DNA from: Halomonas organivorans
Lineage (GTDB): Bacteria; Pseudomonadota; Gammaproteobacteria; Pseudomonadales; Halomonadaceae
Length of the DNA stretch: 64,000 nt
NCBI RefSeq assembly: GCF_014192055.1
Contig: NZ_JACHXM010000010.1
Span: forward strand, 62,001 to 126,000
Direction of reading: 5' to 3'
The translations under genes were made by a program, and so were the position numbers. The notes beneath the pieces were generated by a model. The model was not told where the DNA came from and searched no databases. It was given only the letters and a program-made list of their open reading frames with translations. Below, one piece after another: positions 34,642 to 41,531 of the stretch; the stretch's first letter is position 1; each line of letters starts with the position of its first letter.

Positions 34642-35316
34642 TCAACGCTCGTCGCCCGGCACCCCATAGGACGGCGAGTCGTCGGGGCACACCGCTCGCA
34701 GCACATAGGCGTCGCGCTGAGGCAGGTAGGTCTCCCAGATCATGCGCAGCTCGGAAAGCGGGGCCACGTGCCAGTCGACCCGCAGGTCGACCACCGGCCA
34801 ACGGGCCCGGTCGGTGACCTTCAGCCCCGCCGAATGGACCGGCCCCATCTCGCCCCCGGCAGCCAGACCAGCGTCCATGGCGGCCAGCAGGCGCTCGGCC
34901 AGCTCAGCGTCACAGGACTCGAAGGCCGCGACCATGGCATCGATCACGCCCGAATCGGCGAGCATGTTGCCACCGGCCACGCAGTCTCGGCCCTGCCGGG
35001 TGGCGTGAATGCCCAGGGTCTGTGCGCCGCTGTGCACCGCGCTGCGCCCAGCCGCATCGAGCACCTGAAGCTGGCGCCACTCGGGATACGCTTCGTTCTC
35101 GACGAGCCGCGCCAGCACGCCCTCGGCATCGAGCCCTTCCTGGAGCAGTCGCACGCCCAGTTGGCCGAGCTCGGGATTGGTCACGTTCTGGGTCAGCACC
35201 GCGCCCTTGCCGGGGGCGATGAAGGGGCAACGGCTGGCCACGCAGATGCTCGAGGAACTGATGGCGGTGCCGAACTGCCCCGTCTCGCGGCACACGCCGG
35301 CGATGGAAAAGGTCAT
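34642..35316 (-). CDS. DUF1028 family protein (Ntn-hydrolase-like)
   Basis: This 224-residue protein of the DUF1028 family begins MTFSIAGVCRETGQFGTAISSS, with Thr2 in the place expected for an N-terminal nucleophile. The family phrase LTQNVTNPELGQLGVRLL and an ADSGVIDAM segment are present. DUF1028 proteins are often encoded beside RidA and M20 proteins. Its start overlaps the RidA stop by 4 bp. A hydrolase acting on an amide-type intermediate is plausible, but no member's function is firm enough to transfer. Confidence 0.8.
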   Translation of the reverse strand: MTFSIAGVCRETGQFGTAISSSSICVASRCPFIAPGKGAVLTQNVTNPELGQLGVRLLQEGLDAEGVLARLVENEAYPEWRQLQVLDAAGRSAVHSGAQTLGIHATRQGRDCVAGGNMLADSGVIDAMVAAFESCDAELAERLLAAMDAGLAAGGEMGPVHSAGLKVTDRARWPVVDLRVDWHVAPLSELRMIWETYLPQRDAYVLRAVCPDDSPSYGVPGDER

Positions 35317-35750
35317 GAGGTGCCCTCCTCGTCGCTTGAGGCATCCGGAATCACCGCGATCACATCGATCTCCATCAGCCACTCCGGCTGGGCCAGGCCG
35401 GCCACCACCAGGCCGGTGGAGATCGGGAAGACGCCCTTGAGCCAGCGACCCACCTCGCGATAGACCGGCTCGCGGAAACGCGGATCGGTGATGTAGGTGG
35501 TGGTCTTGACGATGTGGCCGAGCTCGGAGCCGGCTTCCTCGAGCAGCTGCGCGACGTTCTTCATCGCCTGCTCGGCCTGGGCCTGCGGGTCGCCCAGGCC
35601 GACCAGCCGCCCCTCGAAGTCGGTACCGACCTGGCCGCGGACATAGACGGTGTTGCCCGCCCTGACCGCCTGGCAGAGGTCGTTGTCCAACGCCTGGTTG
35701 GGGTACGTCTCCTGGGTATTGAACATGCGGATTCGGGTGTGCGTCGGCAT
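35313..35750 (-). CDS. RidA-family protein
   Basis: This 145-residue member of the RidA/YjgF/YER057c family has AVRAGNTVYVRGQVGTD, QAEQAMKNVAQLLEEAGSELGHIVKTTTYI and a C-terminal EIDVIAVIP. RidA proteins hydrolyse reactive enamine/imine products. Some subfamilies are pathway-specific deaminases. It overlaps the monooxygenase upstream and DUF1028 downstream by 4 bp each, so the three are translated together and probably act in one pathway. Confidence 0.87.
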   Translation of the reverse strand: MPTHTRIRMFNTQETYPNQALDNDLCQAVRAGNTVYVRGQVGTDFEGRLVGLGDPQAQAEQAMKNVAQLLEEAGSELGHIVKTTTYITDPRFREPVYREVGRWLKGVFPISTGLVVAGLAQPEWLMEIDVIAVIPDASSDEEGTS

Positions 35751-37099
35751 CAGCTGGCCCTCTCTGCGCTGGCATCGTTGACCGATGGTTCGGATGGCGT
35801 GTGCGTTTCCTGGCGCTGTGCGGCCTCGTGATAGGCCAGGTACTTGCGCTGGGTGGCGATGTGGTCGGCAACGTGCTTGGCATCGTGCCAGACGCCCCAG
35901 ATGAAACTGGAGCCACGGCGCGACAGCCACGGCAGCCCCACGAAATAGACGCCCGGCTCGCTCGACACGCCGCGCTGGTGCCGAGGCTTGCCGTGCTCGT
36001 CGAAGGCATCGACGTCCAGCCAGCCGTAGTCCACCGAGAAGCCGGTGGCCCAGACGATCGAGGTCACCCCGGCGGCGGCCAGGTCGAGCCCACGCAGCGG
36101 GCGGGTCACGCACTCGGGGTCCGGCAGAATGCGGCGGGCCTCGGGCTCCTCCGGCAGGTCGAGGCCATTGCGGGCAATGTAGTCGTCGGCGGCATCCAGC
36201 AGCGCCAGGTAGTTCGCATCGCCGCGGGCCAGATTGTCGGCCAGGTCAGGCTCGAAGGTCGCCACGCCATCCTCGAACGCCCTCGTCCGCCCCACCAGCG
36301 TCATGCCGCGATGGGCCAGGGCGCGGAAGTCCACCGTGTGCCCGCCGTTCGCGCCGCTCACGGCGATGGTGACGTGTTCGGTGCCGGGCCTCATGGCCTC
36401 GGCATCCCACTCGCCGAGCACGCCCAGCCACCAGCAGAAATCGCGGCCGCGATAGGCACGGGGCGGACGATCGTGCGGCCCCACCGACAGGTAGACCGGC
36501 TTGCCCGCACGCTGCAGTTCCTCGGCGATCTGCACGCCCGAGGAGCCGGCACCGACCACCAGCACGGCGCCCTCGGGCAATTGCCCGGGATGGCGGTATT
36601 CGGACGAGTGAATCTGCGTGAGCGGCGCCTCGTCACCGGGCGCGATCGGCGGAATCACCGGGTGCTGGAAGGGGCCGGTGGCCGCCACCACGCGGTTGGC
36701 CTGTATCACGCCCGCGGACGTCTCGACGGTGAAGCCCGGGCGACCGTCATTGCGATGTACCTTGTGCACGTCCACCCCGGTGTGGATGGGAGCCTGGCAG
36801 CGCCTGGCATAGGCTTCGAAATACGCCGCGACACGCTCCTTGGGGGCGAAGGCATCGGCGCCGATGTCGGCATCGATTTCCGAGAAGGTCATGCCCGGAA
36901 AACGGTCGTGCCAGGCCGGGCCATTGGCCACCAGGGAATCCCAGCGGGCCGTGCGCCAGGCCTCGGCGATGCGATGTCGCTCCAGCACCAGGTGGGGCAC
37001 CCCGAGATTTCCCAGGTGCTCGCTCATGGCTACGCCGGCCTGACCGGCGCCAACCACCAGCGTATCGACGTTCATGTTCTCAAGCGCGAGCTCGGTCAT
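35750..37099 (-). CDS. Flavin-containing monooxygenase (CzcO/YhiN-type NAD(P)/FAD oxidoreductase)
   Basis: This 449-residue flavoprotein has two dinucleotide-binding folds: VDTLVVGAGQAGVAMSEHL near residue 10 for FAD and GAVLVVGAGSSGVQIAEEL near 175 for NADPH. A late ATG motif, SIVWATGFSVDYGWL, is also present. The ATG at 37099 is chosen because AAGGAG stands seven bases upstream. Longer in-frame starts have no ribosome-binding site. It is the first gene of a monooxygenase-RidA-DUF1028-M20 unit, which suggests oxidation of an N-containing organic compound. Copy 2 of the 57-bp element is upstream. Confidence 0.85.
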   Translation of the reverse strand: MTELALENMNVDTLVVGAGQAGVAMSEHLGNLGVPHLVLERHRIAEAWRTARWDSLVANGPAWHDRFPGMTFSEIDADIGADAFAPKERVAAYFEAYARRCQAPIHTGVDVHKVHRNDGRPGFTVETSAGVIQANRVVAATGPFQHPVIPPIAPGDEAPLTQIHSSEYRHPGQLPEGAVLVVGAGSSGVQIAEELQRAGKPVYLSVGPHDRPPRAYRGRDFCWWLGVLGEWDAEAMRPGTEHVTIAVSGANGGHTVDFRALAHRGMTLVGRTRAFEDGVATFEPDLADNLARGDANYLALLDAADDYIARNGLDLPEEPEARRILPDPECVTRPLRGLDLAAAGVTSIVWATGFSVDYGWLDVDAFDEHGKPRHQRGVSSEPGVYFVGLPWLSRRGSSFIWGVWHDAKHVADHIATQRKYLAYHEAAQRQETHTPSEPSVNDASAERAS

Positions 37100-37549
37100 G
37101 GGCGGTCTCCTTGTTGTTTGCGTCAACGTGCTGTCTTGTGTTGACACCTTATGAGCCGCCCTTGATTAGTTAAAATATATTTATTATTTAACCAGCATCA
37201 TAAAAAACTATTCAAAGACCCTTGCTCCACGCTCCGCGGGGATTGTCCCTCAACGTTTTGGCAGCGTTCGGCACCGAGGACGCCGGAAGATATCCCGATG
37301 GCGCGAACGACGATGCCCCGAGAGGACGGATTGATTCACTAATCGGCTGTTATCAAAAAACCGAAACTCGATTAGAATCGCTTATCCGAAATGGCCCCAT
37401 CGCCATTTCCCAGCGCGACATGACCCAGGGAGGGTGGAGTGAGGCGACGCTTGCTGCCGGAGCCCGTTGAAAAGCGGGCTCCCAGAATCGTCGTCCAGCG
37501 GCCACACTTAGCGTGTGATCCGCTGACACAACCCGTAAGGAGCGCAGGC
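37100..37549. other. Divergent intergenic region, no gene
   Basis: This 450-bp gap separates the monooxygenase (leftward) and the universal stress protein (rightward). Its left part holds the 57-bp element. Its right part is AT-richer around 37330-37390 and holds a 5-2-5 palindrome CGATT-AG-AATCG (37369-37380), which may belong to the promoter of the stress protein-transporter pair. I see no coding frame. Confidence 0.6.
37161..37217 (-). promoter_or_regulatory. Shared 57-bp upstream element, copy 2
   Basis: This block, starting CTTGATTAGT on the + strand and containing CAGCATCAT and ending CAAAG, is 42/57 identical without gaps to 32019-32075. It lies 62 bp upstream of the monooxygenase ATG, in the same relative orientation. 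The best-kept parts are positions 1-25 (CTTGATTA, TAAAATAT, TTTATT) and 31-41 (CAGCATCAT). Confidence 0.6.
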
Positions 37550-37975
37550 ATGTTCAAGAAGATCCTGGTGCCGGTGGACCTGGCCCACTTCGACGTGATC
37601 GAGCCATCGCTGCAGGTGGTTGCCGACCAGGCCAGGCACTACGGCGCGGAAGTCTGCTACGTGGCAGTCACCGCTACCACCCCGGGAGCCGTGGCACGCA
37701 CTCCCGAGGAATACCAGCAGAAGCTCGAGGCCTTCGCCCGGGAACGCGCCAAGGTGCACGGCCAACCGGTCAGCGCCCGCGTCATTACTTGCCCGGATCC
37801 CATCGTCGACCTCGACGACGTTCTCGTCGATGCCATCGATGAGGTCGGCGCGGACCTGGTGATCATGCCCACCCATCCCCCCAAGCACCTGGATGTGGTC
37901 ATTCCCTCCCATGGTGGCAAGGTCGCCACGCATACCCGAGCATCGGTGTTCCTCGTGCGACCGCAACAGGATTGA
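37550..37975 (+). CDS. Universal stress protein (UspA family)
   Basis: This 141-residue USP opens with MFKKILVPVDLAHF and contains the ADLVIMPTHPPKHLD segment. The usual ATP-binding G-x2-G-x9-G(S/T) motif is altered: the first glycines are replaced (PTHPPKH) and the second part reads GGKVATHT. TAAGGAG precedes the ATG. It is 46 bp upstream of a BCCT transporter gene. In Halomonas elongata the USP TeaD regulates the ectoine transporter TeaABC, so this USP may likewise tune the BCCT transporter. Confidence 0.85.
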   Translation: MFKKILVPVDLAHFDVIEPSLQVVADQARHYGAEVCYVAVTATTPGAVARTPEEYQQKLEAFARERAKVHGQPVSARVITCPDPIVDLDDVLVDAIDEVGADLVIMPTHPPKHLDVVIPSHGGKVATHTRASVFLVRPQQD

Positions 37976-38021
37976 TGCCACACTCACACATCGTTCATCG
38001 ACGTCAACAAGGAGTCATCCC

Positions 38022-39680
38022 GTGACGAACGACAATAAAGCCCATGAGGCGACGGCCGACGAGGGCATTCCCGCCCCCGAAGGGCCGGCCAACCTCATCG
38101 ACACCGATTACGTGATCGGCCAGGACAATATCACCACCAACAAGTTCGGCATGGACGTCGACTTGCACGGCAAGGTGTTCACCATCTCATCGCTGGTGAT
38201 CCTGGTCTTCGTGATCCTTACCCTGGCCTTGCAGACCGAGGCCGAGCCGTTATTCAACGGTATCCGCAACTGGCTGACCAGTAACCTCACCTGGGTATTC
38301 CTGCTGGGTGGCAATGTCTTCGTATTAGTGGCCCTGGGGCTGGTCATCTCCCCGCTCGGCAAGGTAAGGATCGGCGGTGCCCACGCCACGCCGGACTTCA
38401 GCTACGCCGGCTGGTTCGCCATGCTGTTCGCCGCCGGTATGGGCATCGGCCTGATGTTCTACGGCGTCTCCGAACCCATGACGCACTTCTCCACGTCGCT
38501 GGGCGGCACCAGCATGGAGAACGGCATGCGCACCGACTGGGCGCCGCTGGGCGCGGCCGCCGGCAACGAGCCGGCAGCACAGACGCTGGGCATGGCCGCG
38601 ACCATCTTCCACTGGGGTCTGCACCCCTGGGCAGCCTACGCCATCGTCGGTCTGTCGCTGGCCATCTTCTCCTTCAACAAGGGGCTGCCGCTGACCATGC
38701 GCTCGATCTTCTACCCGATCCTGGGTGAGCGCGTCTGGGGCTGGCCGGGCCACCTGATCGACATCCTGGCGGTGTTCGCCACGCTGTTCGGCCTGGCCAC
38801 CTCGCTGGGCCTGGGCGCCTCCCAGGCCGCCGCGGGCCTGAACTACCTGTTCGGCGTTCCCAACACCGACGTCACCATGGTGCTGCTGATCGTGGGCATC
38901 ACCGCGGTGGCGCTGTGCTCGGTGCTGCTCGGCGTCGACAAGGGCGTGCAGCGTCTCTCGCAGATCAACATGATACTGGCCTTCCTGCTGCTGGCCTTCG
39001 TGATCGCCGTCGGCCCGACCCTGATGATCGCCACCGGCTTCTTCAAGTACCTGGGCGCCTACCTGGCCGACCTGCCGGCGCTGTCCATGCCCTTCGGGCG
39101 TGAAGACGCCAACTTCAGCCAGGGCTGGACCGCCTTCTACTGGGCCTGGTGGATCTCCTGGTCACCGTTCGTCGGCATGTTCATCGCCCGGGTCAGCCGC
39201 GGCCGCACCGTGCGCGAATTCCTGATCGCCGTGCTGCTGGTGCCCACCCTGGTCTCCGTGCTGTGGATGACCGCGTTCGGCGGCACCGCCATCAACCAGT
39301 ACGTCGCCGACGGCTTCCAGGGCGTCCAGGATGCCGCGCTGGAACTCAAGCTGTTCGTGATGCTCAGCCAGCTGCCGCTGACCGGCATCACCTCCTTCGT
39401 CGGCATCATCCTGGTGATCGTGTTCTTCGTGACCTCCTCGGACTCCGGGTCGCTGGTCATCGACTCCATCACCGCCGGCGGCAAGGTGGACGCGCCCAAG
39501 CCGCAGCGCATGTTCTGGGCGATCATCGAAGGCGCCATCGCTATCGCCCTGCTGCTGGGCGGCGGCCTGACCGCCCTCCAGGCGGCCTCGGTATCCACCG
39601 GCCTGCCCTTCACCATCGTGCTGCTGGTCGGCTGCTACGCCATCATCAAGGGACTGATGAGCGAACCCAAGAGCGTCTGA
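38022..39680 (+). CDS. BCCT-family betaine/carnitine/choline transporter
   Basis: This 552-residue secondary transporter has 12 transmembrane helices. The glycine-rich helix reads GMGIGLMFYGVSEP, near-identical to the sodium/betaine site wording of BetP. The signature YWAWWISWSPFVGMFIARVSRGRTVREF is present. GTG at 38022 is the start, seven bases after AAGGAG. The N-terminal tail of about 55 residues is acidic and polar, and the C-terminal tail is short. It probably takes up glycine betaine or a related osmolyte with sodium. It is coupled to the USP gene upstream and ends at a strong terminator. Confidence 0.87.
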   Translation: MTNDNKAHEATADEGIPAPEGPANLIDTDYVIGQDNITTNKFGMDVDLHGKVFTISSLVILVFVILTLALQTEAEPLFNGIRNWLTSNLTWVFLLGGNVFVLVALGLVISPLGKVRIGGAHATPDFSYAGWFAMLFAAGMGIGLMFYGVSEPMTHFSTSLGGTSMENGMRTDWAPLGAAAGNEPAAQTLGMAATIFHWGLHPWAAYAIVGLSLAIFSFNKGLPLTMRSIFYPILGERVWGWPGHLIDILAVFATLFGLATSLGLGASQAAAGLNYLFGVPNTDVTMVLLIVGITAVALCSVLLGVDKGVQRLSQINMILAFLLLAFVIAVGPTLMIATGFFKYLGAYLADLPALSMPFGREDANFSQGWTAFYWAWWISWSPFVGMFIARVSRGRTVREFLIAVLLVPTLVSVLWMTAFGGTAINQYVADGFQGVQDAALELKLFVMLSQLPLTGITSFVGIILVIVFFVTSSDSGSLVIDSITAGGKVDAPKPQRMFWAIIEGAIAIALLLGGGLTALQAASVSTGLPFTIVLLVGCYAIIKGLMSEPKSV

Positions 39681-39702
39681 GGCAACACCTCGAACCTCTT
39701 AC

Positions 39703-39730
39703 AGAAAGGCGGCCCACGGGCCGCCTTTCT
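39703..39730 (+). terminator. Rho-independent-type terminator of the USP-BCCT operon
   Basis: The perfect stem AGAAAGGCGGCCC (39703-39715) / GGGCCGCCTTTCT (39718-39730) has a very short loop and ends in TTTCT. It lies 22 bp after the transporter stop. Confidence 0.85.
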
Positions 39731-40062
39731 CGTAGTGGCACCCTCCCTTCACCGCACCGGTGTCGACGCGTCGCAACACCCTCGACGCGACCATCCTGCC
39801 TGCGGCCTCGTTTCACGCCACCGCCGGCACCAACCGGTCTCGCCACAGGGCGCGCCTGGCAAGGCTCACAGCCCGATGTCCATCGCCCCCGGCAGCTTCC
39901 GGCGGGTCCGCGGAAGCCCTCGACGGGTCGGCCGAATATCCGGCCCCCTTTGCCACGACTGTTGCCCATCGACGACGTTTCTCGCATTCGGCCTCGCCCT
40001 TCCCTCATCGCCAAGGCCCGCCGGACCGCGATAACCCCCTGATGCAGAACACTGTTCATTAA

Positions 40063-40080
40063 TTGGCGCGTTTCTTGCTA
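40063..40080 (+). promoter_or_regulatory. Putative sigma-54 (RpoN) promoter of the polysaccharide operon
   Basis: TTGGCGCGTTTCTTGCTA fits the sigma-54 consensus TGGCACG-N4-TTGC(A/T). The -24 GG is at 40065-40066 and the -12 GC at 40077-40078, with exactly 10 bases between them. Predicted transcription would start near 40090, about 85 bp before the first ATG. RpoN is known to act at algD of Pseudomonas aeruginosa, so the same logic may apply here. Activity is inferred. Confidence 0.65.
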
Positions 40081-40175
40081 CTGCCAAGGGCATACCCGCG
40101 TTCGCCAGCGCCCCGAGCCCCAGGTGGGCCAGGGCTGGCGTGCGTTCACGCTCAAGACCAGGAGCAAAGACGCCC

Positions 40176-41522
40176 ATGAAGATCACCATTTTCGGTTCCG
40201 GATATGTAGGACTCGTCACCGGCGCCTGCCTCGCCGAGGTCGGCCACGAGGTGATGTGCGTGGACGTGGACGCCGACAAGGTGGCCCGGCTCAGCCAGGG
40301 AGACATCCCGATCTACGAGCCGGGACTCGAGACGCTGATCCACCACAACCTGGAGGCGGGTCGGCTTCACTTCACCGACGATGCCAAGGCCGCGGTCGAT
40401 TTCGGCCTGCTCCAGTTCATCGCCGTCGGCACCCCGTCCGACGAAGACGGCAGCGCCGATCTTAGCCACGTGCTCAAGGTCGCCGAGACCATCGCCACCC
40501 ACATGACCGACTACCGGATCATCGTCGACAAGTCGACGGTTCCCGTGGGCACCGCCAGCAAGGTGGCGCGCACCGTCGCGACCACCCTGGCGGAACGCAA
40601 TGCGAACCTCGACTTCGATGTCTGCTCCAACCCCGAATTTCTCAAGGAGGGCGCCGCCATCGAGGACTTCTCCCGAGGCGCGCGCATCGTGATAGGCACC
40701 GACTCCGAGCGCGTTCGTGGCGTCATGCGCGAATGCTACGGCCCCTACAATCGCCAGCGTGACAAGCTGATGTTCATGGGCGTGCGCAGCGCCGAGCTGA
40801 CCAAGTACGCCGCCAACGCCATGCTGGCCACCAAGATCAGCTTCATCAACGAAATCGCCAACCTGGCCGAGCGCCTGGGCGCCGATATCGAGGAGGTGCG
40901 CCACGGCATCGGCAGCGATCCGCGCATCGGTTATCACTTCATCTATCCAGGCTGCGGCTACGGCGGCTCCTGCTTTCCCAAGGACGTCAAGGCGCTGGCG
41001 CATACCGCGAAGGCCGCGGGCTACCCCGCCGAGATGATCCACGCCGTCGAACGGGTCAACGAGCGCCAGAAGAACCGCCTGTTCGAGATGCTCTGCCAGG
41101 CCTTCAACGGCGAACTGGCCGGCAAGACCATTGCGCTGTGGGGGTTGGCCTTCAAGCCCGAGACCGACGACATGCGCGAGGCCCCCAGCCGTGCCTTGAT
41201 GGAGGCCCTTTGGGCGGCCGGGGCTCGAGTCCAGGCCCACGATCCGGAAGCCGCCGAGGAGTGTCGCCGCCTGTATGGCGAACGCGACGACCTGACATTG
41301 ACCGACCAGCGCGATGCGGCCCTTGAGGGCGCCCATGCCCTGGTCATCTGCACCGAATGGAAGGCCTTTCGCACCGTCGACTTCGATGACCTGCGCGAAC
41401 GACTGCTCGAGCCGGTCATCGTCGATGGCCGCAACCTGTTCTCGCCGCACAGCGCCCAGCAGGCCGGGCTCACCTACTACGCCATCGGCCGCGGGGCGTC
41501 GGTACGTCCCGTGGTGGTCTGA
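40176..41522 (+). CDS. ugd: UDP-glucose 6-dehydrogenase
   Basis: This 448-residue enzyme oxidises UDP-glucose to UDP-glucuronate with NAD. It has the Rossmann motif [34 protein letters not shown], Lys210 and Asn214 in the helix [16 protein letters not shown], and the catalytic Cys near 266 in [13 protein letters not shown]. These are UGD wordings. The GDP-mannose dehydrogenase AlgD would read differently, for example GFAFGGSCLPKD. It opens an operon whose next genes resemble alg8 and alg44, so UDP-glucuronate is the likely polymer precursor. Nine bases separate it from the synthase gene. Confidence 0.9.
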   Translation: MKITIFGSGYVGLVTGACLAEVGHEVMCVDVDADKVARLSQGDIPIYEPGLETLIHHNLEAGRLHFTDDAKAAVDFGLLQFIAVGTPSDEDGSADLSHVLKVAETIATHMTDYRIIVDKSTVPVGTASKVARTVATTLAERNANLDFDVCSNPEFLKEGAAIEDFSRGARIVIGTDSERVRGVMRECYGPYNRQRDKLMFMGVRSAELTKYAANAMLATKISFINEIANLAERLGADIEEVRHGIGSDPRIGYHFIYPGCGYGGSCFPKDVKALAHTAKAAGYPAEMIHAVERVNERQKNRLFEMLCQAFNGELAGKTIALWGLAFKPETDDMREAPSRALMEALWAAGARVQAHDPEAAEECRRLYGERDDLTLTDQRDAALEGAHALVICTEWKAFRTVDFDDLRERLLEPVIVDGRNLFSPHSAQQAGLTYYAIGRGASVRPVVV

Positions 41523-41531
41523 GGGCACGCC

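Larger units (their letters stand above)
39681..40175. other. Intergenic region upstream of polysaccharide operon, no gene
   Basis: This 495-bp gap contains the BCCT terminator at its left end and a sigma-54-type promoter near its right end. I see no convincing reading frame. The middle part (about 39735-40040) could hold activator binding sites, as long upstream regions are usual for sigma-54 promoters. Confidence 0.55.

Noticed and set aside
39735..40060. Short frames on both strands in the gap before the polysaccharide operon
   Set aside because: The translations are Arg/Pro/Ser-rich without ribosome-binding sites. The gap is better explained as the regulatory region of a sigma-54 promoter.
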